Shown: positions 41,281-49,713 of the stretch, piece after piece
Numbering within the stretch: position 1 is the first letter of the stretch
Layout: every line of letters starts with the position of its first letter
IMG/VR virus record: IMGVR_UViG_3300020477_000013
Location: 62,001-126,000 of that record
Strand: one strand, 5' to 3'
Source of the DNA: a virus
Length of the DNA stretch: 64,000 nucleotides
Made by a program: the position numbers and the translations under genes
Notes under the pieces: generated by a model
What the model was told of the DNA's origin: nothing
The model's input: the letters and a program-made list of their open reading frames with translations, nothing else
The model's database searches: none

Positions 41281-44200
41281 ATGACCGATAGAATCTCTTG
41301 GCTTCCTGCTTGCAATGCAACATTAACGAAAAAATTAGCTGCTGAAAGAAAGCAGCTTTTAGAGTCGTATGCCCTGAAGAAAGGCAGCGTTCGCCTGCTT
41401 GTAGAGGGTACATCTTATTATGATGCCCTGAATCGTAAGATAGAGATAGCACAATTAAATGAAGTCATATATCCCTATATGCTATTTTCTAGGGCAACAG
41501 GAAATGATTTTTATTCTAGGGTGGTCCGTAAAACTATAGCAGAATTGCGGCGCAGGGGCCTCGTCGATGAGGCCTCACCATTATTGCAAGAGGGTTTCTG
41601 GGATTCAGTTCAATCTGGAATCGGTAATTTTGCTGGTGGTGTTGACAGCTTTCTTAAGAAGATAAAATTAAAGAAAGAGCCGAAAGGGTGGGAAGAAGCC
41701 CAACGGATATTTCAGAAGATAGCCGAGAAAGAGGGTCACCAGGTCGTAAAAGACCTGGTTAAAGCAATAGACAGTGAGGTAAAATCGCTAGAGTCTGGCC
41801 TGGGTTCGAAGCCAAAAGATTCCAACTTTCCTGTCAACAAAAATAGAAATGCTTTCTTCTCAGGTGTTAATACAATCGCGACGACATATGATTCGATCGT
41901 CGCGGCTACTAAAAAAGATCCTGGCGATGATGGCTATATGCCAGTAGATATTGCTAATGAGATAATTGAGCAGCTGCGGATTGTTACCCAAAAATATATG
42001 GCTGATACTGAGAGAGACAAGGGTGGTATGTATGCGTCTTTCGGCGGCGGTGATGCTAAACAAGAGGCTGAGGCCGCTAATGAGACCGAGTATCATGAAG
42101 AGGATGTTCTAGCAGAGCAGGATGATGAAGGAGCTGAGGGGGCAGGGGATAAAAAGAAAGAGGAAGAAGAAAAGATTGATCCCGATGCAGAGGCTGAAAA
42201 AATGATGAGGGGTCAAAGTTCTCAAGTCTTTAATCGAATGACTAGCCTTAAGGCACCTCTCATCATTGCAGCTATGGGTGCAGCTATGGGGGCCCTAGGG
42301 TGGATTGCATACCAGCCATGGTTTCATGATTGGGTGACGGATTTTCTAGGTATTGCAAAGACTGATACTGAAACGATTAGTAACAGTTGGGAATCTACTC
42401 TTAAGGATTCAATGGACAGGGCTAACCCTGAAATGACTGAGCTCGGTCAGATAGAGGCCGGTGGCGGAGGCCTCGCGAAGCAGGTCTCCCGACTTCTCGG
42501 GCTAGGTGACAGTGAGAACCTTTTAGGGAAAGATGCTTCTCTTGAAGATCTCAAGAACGCTGCTTTAAAAGTGGGAGATGGTGATCTAGACAAGGGGCTC
42601 AGGGGTATTGCCGGCCTCACTGAAGGACGTGGGAATCCAGAGGAGGCATTCAAGTGGATGAAAGGTGCCATTGAGGATCCACAAATGGTCGGTGCTGAAA
42701 ATATTAGTGGCGAAGGCAGTCTTTGGAAGCTGTGGCTCGGTGGTACTGAACGATCCGGTGCTCCTGGTCGACAAATATTAAGTAAAGCAGGTAAGGCCTT
42801 TGCGGATTCGGTGACCGTCGATAAAGGCGCCGGTCCACAGATGCCTATCGACGCCGTCAGGAAGCTGGAAAAAACTAAAGAATTCTGGACGACAATGCCG
42901 AAAGGGATGTTTAGCGTCGGTGTTGGTAACAAGTTGCAGGGCTGGATTATTAAGAAAGCAGCCAAAGCTGTCGCGAAGCAGGCAGCAAAGACAGTTGTAG
43001 CTTCAGCAACTGTTACTACTACCTCATCCGGAGCGCTAGGCGTTTCTACTATGCTAGCATCCGCAGCCCCAGTTTTGGCCGGTATCGGCGTCTCTGCTGT
43101 CGCTGCAGGTGCTGCGCTAGCTGCCATCCGCCACAGAGCAAAGACAAAGTCAAGGATGGGTACATTAAATTCCTTACTTCAGACCCTAAATTTATTAGCA
43201 CCCCAGCCAGTTCCAGACGTCAAGCCTGATGAGGGTGAGAAATCGAAGGTTACTATAGTTTTAAATAATCCCGCACCGGCTGCCACCGGTGGCAAGGTTA
43301 AGAAAGAGAGTCTTATGCATGCTCTAGGGTTGCTAAACGAAAGGACTGACGTCACGATTACTGGTCTGGGCGGTAATGATGAGCTCAAGAAGACTGGGGG
43401 GGTCGCTAAATTTTCTCTGGCCAGCGTTCCCTTAGATATAACCCCCAGCGTGACTGATCTCATGTCAATACCATTTATAGAAAAGGGAATTAATGATTTT
43501 CTCCCTGATTTAAACTTGGCCGACCCGAATGTAGAAATTGAGATTATTGATAAGAGGAAGGCAGAAGAAATTCCTGAAAAGCCACCGCAAAAAGAGGCTC
43601 CGCCAGTGCCTGTTGTTCCTGCAGAGATAGCGAAGGGGAATAATGCGGTAGTTGTTTTTGATACTGACGGCGCGAAGGTCTGGCGTATTCTCAAGAAAAA
43701 AACATTTCAGAAATATGCCCAAGATGCCAAGCGGTCAAAGGACAAAGATGCTCCAGAGTTTGCAGACAGGTTTTCACGATATGACAGTATTCTTGCAAAA
43801 TTACGTGCAGACGGCGTATTTGTCAATTCAGATGTTTTAGAGGCTGAGCTTTCAAAAATTTCTTCTGGACAAGATGGCGATGCTTATCGTGCGACTTACA
43901 CAAGGACGAGGAAAGACAAGAAGACCGGTAAAGAAAAGAAGAGAAAATCTACCACTGGAGGATTTACTTCTGCTGGAGAAGTTAAGAGTATCGGTGATAT
44001 ACGAAAGAATATCAAAGGTGCTCCGGGTTCACGCCCACCCCGAAATGCAGGCGAAATGACAATAATATACTTGATCGGGTCTAATACATTGCAGGCCCTT
44101 CAGGGTGCCGGCTTGGATGATAAGAAGTCTCGGCAGGTTGCTATGAAGGCTATATCTGATTGGGCATCTGCCGGGAAACGCCCGAGTATAGCAGATCTAG

Positions 44201-44403
44201 GCGTTGACGATAAGGCAGCCAAGGTTTTAAAGAAGGCTAGCTTGGCAGAGGCTTTAGGCATGCAACAAGCACACAGGTACGCAATAGTTGATGTAACCCC
44301 TAAATTATTTAAACGAATGATTCGTGAAATAAGGGATGCCTCAAATAATTCAGGCGGCTCAATATCCCGAGACCGCCTCCTTACTTTAGCTGGTGTAAAG
44401 TAG
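41281..44403 (+). CDS. Large virion-type protein with two membrane-like segments
   Basis: 1040 residues, unrecognised. The N-terminal 100 residues are helical with LLVEG and LLQEG, possible (L)-x-E cleavage points. A charged low-complexity block (about 255-305) precedes the hydrophobic stretch APLIIAAMGAAMGALGWIAY (about 325-345). A second Ala-rich hydrophobic run (STMLASAAPVLAGIGVSAVA, about 590-615) is followed by a basic patch. The C-terminus ends RDRLLTLAGVK, like the AGI(x)K ends of other tagged proteins. Size, membrane-active segments and context suggest an internal or ejected virion protein; this is inference. It opens the 41-63 kb block. Confidence 0.5.
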   Translation: MTDRISWLPACNATLTKKLAAERKQLLESYALKKGSVRLLVEGTSYYDALNRKIEIAQLNEVIYPYMLFSRATGNDFYSRVVRKTIAELRRRGLVDEASPLLQEGFWDSVQSGIGNFAGGVDSFLKKIKLKKEPKGWEEAQRIFQKIAEKEGHQVVKDLVKAIDSEVKSLESGLGSKPKDSNFPVNKNRNAFFSGVNTIATTYDSIVAATKKDPGDDGYMPVDIANEIIEQLRIVTQKYMADTERDKGGMYASFGGGDAKQEAEAANETEYHEEDVLAEQDDEGAEGAGDKKKEEEEKIDPDAEAEKMMRGQSSQVFNRMTSLKAPLIIAAMGAAMGALGWIAYQPWFHDWVTDFLGIAKTDTETISNSWESTLKDSMDRANPEMTELGQIEAGGGGLAKQVSRLLGLGDSENLLGKDASLEDLKNAALKVGDGDLDKGLRGIAGLTEGRGNPEEAFKWMKGAIEDPQMVGAENISGEGSLWKLWLGGTERSGAPGRQILSKAGKAFADSVTVDKGAGPQMPIDAVRKLEKTKEFWTTMPKGMFSVGVGNKLQGWIIKKAAKAVAKQAAKTVVASATVTTTSSGALGVSTMLASAAPVLAGIGVSAVAAGAALAAIRHRAKTKSRMGTLNSLLQTLNLLAPQPVPDVKPDEGEKSKVTIVLNNPAPAATGGKVKKESLMHALGLLNERTDVTITGLGGNDELKKTGGVAKFSLASVPLDITPSVTDLMSIPFIEKGINDFLPDLNLADPNVEIEIIDKRKAEEIPEKPPQKEAPPVPVVPAEIAKGNNAVVVFDTDGAKVWRILKKKTFQKYAQDAKRSKDKDAPEFADRFSRYDSILAKLRADGVFVNSDVLEAELSKISSGQDGDAYRATYTRTRKDKKTGKEKKRKSTTGGFTSAGEVKSIGDIRKNIKGAPGSRPPRNAGEMTIIYLIGSNTLQALQGAGLDDKKSRQVAMKAISDWASAGKRPSIADLGVDDKAAKVLKKASLAEALGMQQAHRYAIVDVTPKLFKRMIREIRDASNNSGGSISRDRLLTLAGVK

Positions 44404-44474
44404 GGACAAGGGGGTGGTCTATACACTCGCGTGATATTTTTTATATTTATTTTGGCGATTTGTAGAGGCTATTT

Positions 44475-45002
44475 GTGATTAGAAAGTTGTTACATACCTT
44501 AGGTGACATGATAACCAGCGCGCATCCTCACTTAGAGAAGGGCGCTGTGAGGCTATCATTGGAGAGATTTTTGTCAAATTTACTTAGATCAGACAGGCCG
44601 GATTGGGATGACGTGTGGATGGATTTTGCATATTCCATAGCACGTCGGTCTTATGACCCCAGACATCAAGTGGGTGCAGTTGTTGTCACAGGTGATAATA
44701 CACAGGTGCTAGCTATTGGTTATAATGGTAATTATTCCGGTGGCCCAAATGAGGTAGAGTCTGATGTTCCTGGAGAGTCGGGTATGATACATGCTGAGAT
44801 TAATGCATTGCTGAAGATGGATTATAACACACCAAAAACGAAGAAGCTATATGTAACGCTGTCTCCATGTAAGATGTGTGCGAAGTCAATCATTAATGCA
44901 GGGGTAGATGAAGTCATCTATGATACCGAATATAGGGATACATCTGGATTGGAAATTTTAAAATCTTCTCACATTAAGGTAAGGGCCTTCGGTGGTAAGT
45001 GA
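44475..45002 (+). CDS. Deoxycytidylate (dCMP) deaminase
   Basis: 175 residues, GTG start. Zinc motifs are MIHAEINALL (H-A-E) and SPCKMCAKSIINAG (P-C-x2-C), with RRSYDPRHQVGAVVV upstream as usual. It converts dCMP to dUMP, feeding ThyX. The N-terminal 45 residues are extra relative to the core and helical. Together with the hydroxymethylase-like enzyme it would compete for dCMP, as gene cd and gp42 do in T4. Confidence 0.85.
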   Translation: MIRKLLHTLGDMITSAHPHLEKGAVRLSLERFLSNLLRSDRPDWDDVWMDFAYSIARRSYDPRHQVGAVVVTGDNTQVLAIGYNGNYSGGPNEVESDVPGESGMIHAEINALLKMDYNTPKTKKLYVTLSPCKMCAKSIINAGVDEVIYDTEYRDTSGLEILKSSHIKVRAFGGK

Positions 45003-45038
45003 ATAATTAATATTTGCTAGCAAAAAAAAGGGGCTCTT

Positions 45039-46295
45039 ATGTCTAGGAATTTTGAGAGAATTATTCGTAAAATTCTCACTGAAGATGAACTAACGAGTCT
45101 GTCTCTACAAGAGGGAAAAATGTATTTTCTCTTAAATGAGGCACTCGACCAAAGCGATATAGAGGAACTTCGAGCTTCGCTCGATGAAACCGAAGATTCC
45201 CTAAGTGCACTAGATACCGCATATGGGGGCGCTGGAATAAAGATAAGTGATATTCCTGGAGCAGGAGAATACGCAAAATCTTTAGCAGGTGCAGTAGGAA
45301 AGGCAAGGGGTATTGTTGCAAAGTTAGACCTTGAGGATCCCAAGTGGTCCGACCTTATACGGAAGACGTTCGGCCAGGGAGCTGATGCAAACGGTGTGGC
45401 ACGTGCCGTAACAGCTATTCAGGCAAAGGCAAGTGAATTTCACTCTGCAGTCACGACTGCGCTTGATAAGGTAGTCGCAAATTTAGAGCCAGTGTTTAAA
45501 GATGACAAAGAGCTGTGGGACCAGCCCCTGAATCAGGTCCTGGGTACTCAAGAGAACATGCCGTCTATAGAGGATTTTAAAGATGGTATCTCTAAAGCTA
45601 TCGGCAAAGGCGGCCCGAAGAAAGGTGCCATGGCGAAGCTCGGAGGGTGGGTTTCCGGAGTTTTCAAGAGGGGTGACCCTGTTCTAGATAAGATCACAGG
45701 TGACTTGCCTGATGAGCTAGACCTAAGCGGCATGGCAGATTATATTCTTTCACAGCCTCTCTCAGCCCTTAAGGGAGCTGCTGAGTCGGGGGTTTCGGAT
45801 GATGCCCCACCTCCTCTACCACAAGATGTTATCTCAGACGTTACAGATGCACCTGAAGAAAGTGGCACCGGTGAAGAGGGTGAAGAGGGTGAGAAGGGTG
45901 AGAAGGGTGAAGAGGGTGATGATGGTTGGGGATCTCCTGTCGGTGATCTGGACGCGTTACCCGGTTCAGGTAGGCCTAACGATCCTGAGGCTGAGGGCGA
46001 TCCCAATGCACCTGAAGAAGAGCCGGAATCGCAAGATGATGTTAAAGATGCAGAGGGATATGTTATAACTAAGGCAGACCTTAAGGCGATTAAGGGTGCA
46101 ATGGATAAAGCGAAAGGTCAAAAGAAGAGCCAGTCGAAGGCTCTCGGGGGACACTTAAACCAGCTGTTGGGACAAACGTTATTTGCTGAAAATAGGTCTT
46201 ACACCATGGGTGGCGTAAAGAGGGTGTTGTCCGAGCACATAGAGAAACAACAGGCTATGTCACGGTGGTTAAAGATTGCCGGCATTAAAAAGTAG
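45039..46295 (+). CDS. Tagged acidic protein with Gly-Glu-Glu repeats and AGIKK end
   Basis: 418 residues: tag MSRNFERIIRKILTEDE, then helical domains (LDETEDSLSALDT, IQAKASEFHSAVTTAL), a Pro-rich hinge, a collagen-like but acidic (GEE/GEK)n run, and a C-terminal helix with VKRVLSEHIEKQQAMSRWLKIAGIKK. The N-terminal tag and C-terminal AGIKK together occur in several proteins here. No enzyme motif; probably a scaffold, core or internal head protein. Confidence 0.55.
   Translation: MSRNFERIIRKILTEDELTSLSLQEGKMYFLLNEALDQSDIEELRASLDETEDSLSALDTAYGGAGIKISDIPGAGEYAKSLAGAVGKARGIVAKLDLEDPKWSDLIRKTFGQGADANGVARAVTAIQAKASEFHSAVTTALDKVVANLEPVFKDDKELWDQPLNQVLGTQENMPSIEDFKDGISKAIGKGGPKKGAMAKLGGWVSGVFKRGDPVLDKITGDLPDELDLSGMADYILSQPLSALKGAAESGVSDDAPPPLPQDVISDVTDAPEESGTGEEGEEGEKGEKGEEGDDGWGSPVGDLDALPGSGRPNDPEAEGDPNAPEEEPESQDDVKDAEGYVITKADLKAIKGAMDKAKGQKKSQSKALGGHLNQLLGQTLFAENRSYTMGGVKRVLSEHIEKQQAMSRWLKIAGIKK
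45870..45914 (+). repeat. Nine-base in-frame tandem repeat
   Basis: Five copies of GGTGAAGAG or GGTGAGAAG, encoding the Gly-Glu-Glu/Gly-Glu-Lys run of the 45039 protein. Not a CRISPR: units have no spacers. Confidence 0.8.
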
Positions 46296-46308
46296 GGTTG
46301 TAGAAATT

Positions 46309-46746
46309 ATGGGAAACCACCAGATATCGGAGAAAAATATTATTAAGATAATGCGCGATGAATATCACCAGCGTTTAACTGAGGCTATAGCTGAGGCTGA
46401 TGTGTTTGATTCACGTGACAATATGGTAATAGGTCAAGATTTAAAAGTCCGCCATAAGAAATCGCAATATGAATATACGGTTGATGATGTAATAGAGGAC
46501 GATGAGTCAGGTGATGTACAAGTCATTTTGAGATTACCAGATGAGCCTAGGTTTGAGCCGCCCCCGGACGAGAGTGACGTAGTCATTACAGACACGACAG
46601 GGGCCATGATGATTGGTGAAGAAGATGCGATTAGTTTGGAGCCGCCCCTTGATGCCACCACGGAAGAAGAGTTTCATGATGCTCCAGATGAAGAAGTCTT
46701 TGTTGTAAGCAAAGAAGAATTTGAGAAAGAGTATGAGGTGAAATGA
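46309..46746 (+). CDS. Small acidic protein, weak tag
   Basis: 145 residues from ATG 46309; a TTG-initiated extension (46276) lies in the previous gene and is rejected. The N-terminus ISEKNIIKIMRDEYHQRLTEA is a diverged tag-like helix. A small beta segment (LKVRHKKSQYEYTVDDVIED, VQVILRLPDE) is followed by a very acidic tail. The stop overlaps the next start (ATGA). Confidence 0.48.
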   Translation: MGNHQISEKNIIKIMRDEYHQRLTEAIAEADVFDSRDNMVIGQDLKVRHKKSQYEYTVDDVIEDDESGDVQVILRLPDEPRFEPPPDESDVVITDTTGAMMIGEEDAISLEPPLDATTEEEFHDAPDEEVFVVSKEEFEKEYEVK

Positions 46747-47450
46747 TGTCGGACCTTGATTCAGAAATTAGGAGTGCTATTAGGGATAGTTTGGGCTTGC
46801 CAAAAAATGTACCTATGAAAAAAGATGCTGTGAATGAGGCATATGTAACTCAAGCGAAGAAATTTAATCTACCTACTGAGTTTTTAAGCGATAAAAGTAA
46901 GCGTGCACATTTTGAGATATTCGAAGAACATGTCGATGTATTAAATCGAGTGAGTGCTGAGCTTGATGGCGTTGATAGGGGAGATGCAAACCTAGATCAT
47001 TCAGCATTTAGGGGTTTAAAAATAGATGAAGTTTATAATTTAAATGCAGCATTTCTTCATGGTTTATTCTTTGATAATGTCAGTGATATTAAGAGCCAGA
47101 TTACGATGGACTCATTGGCATATATGCGGCTAGAGAGAGACTTCGGCTCATTCGATGAGTGGCAAAAGGATTTTATAGCATGTGCAATGTCTTCTAGGAA
47201 TGGGTGGGCTGTTACTGTATATAACACATTTTTAAATCGCTACATGAATGTCTGCGTAGATTTAAACAGCGTTAATATTCCACTTTCATCATTCCCGGTA
47301 ATAGTGCTTGACTGTTGGGAACATGCTTACTACCGCGATTACCTAGATGATAAGAAGACGTATATCTTTGCTATGATGAAAGAGCTTGACTGGGAAGTTA
47401 TAGAAAATAGAGTAAAGAAAGTAGAGAAAATGTCAAAGGTGATGAAATGA
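46743..47450 (+). CDS. Fe/Mn superoxide dismutase-like protein
   Basis: 235 residues. FEEHVDVLNRVSAELDG has candidate ligand H63, NLNAAFLHGLFF H106, and the family signature reads VLDCWEHAYYRDYLDDKKTYI with D190 and H194 (canonical D-x-W-E-H-A-Y-Y). All four metal ligands are therefore present. SRNGWAVTVYNTFLNR fits the usual G-(S/W)-G-W segment in degraded form, so activity is uncertain. Its place among tagged, virion-type genes suggests a structural or protective use. ATGA overlaps link it to both neighbours. Confidence 0.68.
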   Translation: MMSDLDSEIRSAIRDSLGLPKNVPMKKDAVNEAYVTQAKKFNLPTEFLSDKSKRAHFEIFEEHVDVLNRVSAELDGVDRGDANLDHSAFRGLKIDEVYNLNAAFLHGLFFDNVSDIKSQITMDSLAYMRLERDFGSFDEWQKDFIACAMSSRNGWAVTVYNTFLNRYMNVCVDLNSVNIPLSSFPVIVLDCWEHAYYRDYLDDKKTYIFAMMKELDWEVIENRVKKVEKMSKVMK

Positions 47451-48130
47451 GATTAACCCGCAATATACTTCGTCGTCTTATAAAAGAGGAGCTTAACATA
47501 CTATCAGAACAGGATGACCCCTTTGGCCTTGAGGGCGGAGGCGAAGAAGAAGGCGCAGCAGATGAGGGTGCCGAGACTGAAGGCGAAGAAGAGGGTGGAG
47601 AAGACGCGGAAGGTGCCGAGGGTGAAGGTGAAGACGCAGAAGAGGAAGACGAAGAAGAAGTAGAGGAAATCGAGCCCCTCGGTGATGAAGAGCTTTCTCT
47701 AGCCAAGACCGTCGATGATGAACTAAATTCTGTCTTTATAGATTTCGAGTCAGATGCTATTAAGTCTGCTGATTGGAGCAACAAGAAAGAAGATGAGATG
47801 GCGGTTGATATTAAGGTGAGAGAAAGTGCACGTAGGAAAAAATTATCATTTTTGCTATTTGAGCGGGAAGAAGCTCCCCAGATTGATATGGAGACATTCA
47901 CAGCAGATGTTGCTAGGCTTATAAAGAATTATGATTCCCTCTTGGACATGAAGGCTATTATAATGAAGAAAGCCCAAGATTTTATTTCAAAAAAATATGG
48001 GAAGGAGCAAGTTGAAGAGCTACTTTCAATACTCGAACTACGATATGACCTGACATTAGATATACATCAAGATGAAATAGATCCTCATGCCGTAGGTGCT
48101 AGTCCGACCCAGGCAGAGGGTGGTGCGTAA
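47447..48130 (+). CDS. Tagged, strongly acidic protein
   Basis: 227 residues: tag MRLTRNILRRLIKEELNILSE, then about 55 residues that are nearly all Glu, Asp, Gly and Ala, then a folded helical C-terminal half (LSFLLFEREEAPQIDMETF, ARLIKNYDSLLDMKAI). No enzyme motif. Acidic runs next to a capsid-targeting-like tag recall prohead core proteins; this is inference. Stop and next start are adjacent. Confidence 0.52.
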   Translation: MRLTRNILRRLIKEELNILSEQDDPFGLEGGGEEEGAADEGAETEGEEEGGEDAEGAEGEGEDAEEEDEEEVEEIEPLGDEELSLAKTVDDELNSVFIDFESDAIKSADWSNKKEDEMAVDIKVRESARRKKLSFLLFEREEAPQIDMETFTADVARLIKNYDSLLDMKAIIMKKAQDFISKKYGKEQVEELLSILELRYDLTLDIHQDEIDPHAVGASPTQAEGGA

Positions 48131-48409
48131 ATGTCATATAGGGATTTTGAGACAAAAAAATCTCTCCACATTAATCTTACAAGTGATACACATGCAGCGC
48201 TAAAGATTCGCGCATTTAAGCATAAATTATCCATGCAAGAGATTTTTGAAGAACTAGCTAGGCAAATAGTATGTAATGAGCCGTATATGCAAAAAGTGAT
48301 ATCAGGCTTAGAGTCAAAAAAACGTGCTAGGGCAACCCAGAAAATGATTAAGACTGATGCTGAGTCAATTTTTAGGGTAATCGAAGCAGAAAGTCCTATC
48401 GACGATTAA
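48131..48409 (+). CDS. Ribbon-helix-helix protein
   Basis: 92 residues. KKSLHINLTSDTHAALKIRAFKHKLSMQEIFEELA (about 9-43) has the strand-helix-helix pattern of Arc/MetJ-type DNA-binding proteins, with alternating polar residues in the strand (SLHINLT). The C-terminal half is charged and helical. It may regulate nearby phage genes. The start directly follows the previous stop. Confidence 0.62.
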   Translation: MSYRDFETKKSLHINLTSDTHAALKIRAFKHKLSMQEIFEELARQIVCNEPYMQKVISGLESKKRARATQKMIKTDAESIFRVIEAESPIDD

Positions 48410-48417
48410 AAATTGCT

Positions 48418-48711
48418 ATGATTGGTGGTATAATTAAATTTATGAGGAATATGATTACGCCAGTATCCCAATCTATAGATCCAGAACCTTCCCAGGTGGA
48501 TTGTCTTAAGGCTGAAATTGAGGATCTTAAGAGTGAGCTTAAGAATGTTAATACCGTCCTGAAGTATCTTGCGACAGCTAATGTGGAATTAGCAAGAGAT
48601 ATGCAAATAATTTATGACTCGCTAAGGCAAATATCTTCTTCTGTATGCGACCCATATGATTCTATGGGGTTTCCTGTAGTTGATCCTGACGACGACGATA
48701 TGTTGAACTGA
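48418..48711 (+). CDS. Small coiled-coil protein
   Basis: 97 residues with the heptad-like stretch VDCLKAEIEDLKSELKNVNT (about 23-42) and an acidic tail ending DPDDDDMLN. No family recognised. Confidence 0.45.
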   Translation: MIGGIIKFMRNMITPVSQSIDPEPSQVDCLKAEIEDLKSELKNVNTVLKYLATANVELARDMQIIYDSLRQISSSVCDPYDSMGFPVVDPDDDDMLN

Positions 48712-48739
48712 GTTTAGCGCAATATTTATAACATCACTT

Positions 48740-48772
48740 GCAGTCTAAAACTGCATCCTGCTCACGCAGGAT
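48740..48772 (+). promoter_or_regulatory. Two adjacent perfect hairpins upstream of a membrane-protein gene
   Basis: GCAGT-CTAAA-ACTGC (48740-48754) is followed at once by ATCCTGC-TCAC-GCAGGAT (48755-48772). They lie in a 77-base leader and end about 10 bases before AGGAG. There is no T run, so they are not a terminator; a stability or translation-control element is likely. Confidence 0.55.
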
Positions 48773-48791
48773 TAGAAATAGGAGAAAAGTG

Positions 48792-49034
48792 ATGGAAATG
48801 CTAAATAAGGTGTTAGGTTGGTTAAGAGGTTTAACGGAGGTGAGTGTATGCCTTCTTGCTCTTGCGGTTGTTCTTCAGCTTCTTTTTGGGGCTAGCGTGG
48901 CGTTTTTCCCCGTCGACGTTGTTGGTAATGTCATAGGCGTTACTAAGAGCTTAGGTGGAGAGGGCTTGGTAGGTCTTGTCTCAGTTGGACTACTCTATGT
49001 AATTCTACAGAGAGGGATCTCTAGGGCAGCCTAA
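48792..49034 (+). CDS. Small membrane protein with two predicted helices (holin candidate)
   Basis: 80 residues from ATG 48792 (AGGAGAAAAGTG upstream; longer readings run through the hairpins). It has hydrophobic segments SVCLLALAVVLQLLFGASVAFF and LVGLVSVGLLYVILQ, a short amphipathic N-terminus and a basic end (QRGISRAA). Size and topology fit a class II holin, and two more small membrane proteins follow, but the endolysin is 33 kb away. Confidence 0.5.
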   Translation: MEMLNKVLGWLRGLTEVSVCLLALAVVLQLLFGASVAFFPVDVVGNVIGVTKSLGGEGLVGLVSVGLLYVILQRGISRAA

Positions 49035-49061
49035 AGCTTTTGGCATTGGAGGTATTTTATT

Positions 49062-49247
49062 ATGAGAGCATTTATGGATGCAGTGTTAAGTAAATTAATC
49101 TCCAGAAAGCTGTTGGTTTTTTTGACGGCTACTGGACTTTCATTAGGGGGCAGCCTTGACTCTGATACATGGGGAATGGTTGCAATAGCATATATTGGCG
49201 CACAAGGTGTCGTTGATGTTGCAAAAATGTGGAAGCACGGAGCTTGA
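49062..49247 (+). CDS. Small membrane-associated protein
   Basis: 61 residues with one or two weak hydrophobic stretches (LLVFLTATGLSLGG and GMVAIAYIGAQGVVDVAKM), the latter like the second half of small phage holin/tail-associated proteins. It lies between the two-helix protein and an Rz-like protein, 2 bases before the latter. Confidence 0.5.
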   Translation: MRAFMDAVLSKLISRKLLVFLTATGLSLGGSLDSDTWGMVAIAYIGAQGVVDVAKMWKHGA

Positions 49248-49249
49248 TA

Positions 49250-49657
49250 ATGACCTGGTTAGCGGTGAAGTCAGCAACTAAGAAAGTATGGGTATGGTGT
49301 AAGCGTAACTGGAAATTTATAGTTGGCCTGGCCATTCCTTTGGTAATTGGTTTGCTGGCTCGCCGCTCGTTTGATTACAATAAAATAAATGAGAGGATTC
49401 AAGAAGATTACCGCAAAGAGATTAACGTTATCAATGAATCACATAAGATAGAAAAAGAAAATAATGAATTGGCTCATGAGAAATACAGGGATGCAGTTAA
49501 GCAAATTGAAGAGAAGTTTGCAGCTGAGGAAAAAGAGTTAACTCAAGCCAAGAAAAAAGAGATTAAAAAAATCATAAAAGAGAACATTGATGATCCTGAT
49601 GAGATCACCCGGCGCCTGTCACAAATTACTGGGTTTGAAATTCATAATAATGAATGA
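49250..49657 (+). CDS. Membrane-anchored coiled-coil protein (Rz/i-spanin-like)
   Basis: 135 residues from ATG 49250. The N-terminal anchor is FIVGLAIPLVIGLLA after basic residues, followed by a long Glu/Lys-rich coiled coil to about residue 115. This is the layout of inner-membrane spanins. No overlapping outer-membrane lipoprotein partner is seen; the lipoprotein at 5603 is a distant candidate. Another role as a membrane scaffold is possible. Confidence 0.5.
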   Translation: MTWLAVKSATKKVWVWCKRNWKFIVGLAIPLVIGLLARRSFDYNKINERIQEDYRKEINVINESHKIEKENNELAHEKYRDAVKQIEEKFAAEEKELTQAKKKEIKKIIKENIDDPDEITRRLSQITGFEIHNNE

Positions 49658-49713
49658 TAATGGGCTATGAGGTGGATATTTAATCTTGTATGAATTATGG
49701 AGTATAGTACGAG

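Noticed and set aside
45870-45914. Regular short repeats that might be a CRISPR array
   Set aside because: The units are 9 bases, contiguous and in frame, and encode a Gly-Glu run; there are no spacers and no cas genes.
45740-46006. Long minus-strand frame opposite the 45039 gene (Ser/Pro-rich product)
   Set aside because: It is the shadow of the Gly-Glu repeat on the other strand, with no ribosome-binding site. Similar Ser-rich shadows at 47398-47901 and 54068-54439 were dropped for the same reason.
48740-48772. Transcription terminator
   Set aside because: The stems are perfect but no T run follows and a ribosome-binding site lies right after them.
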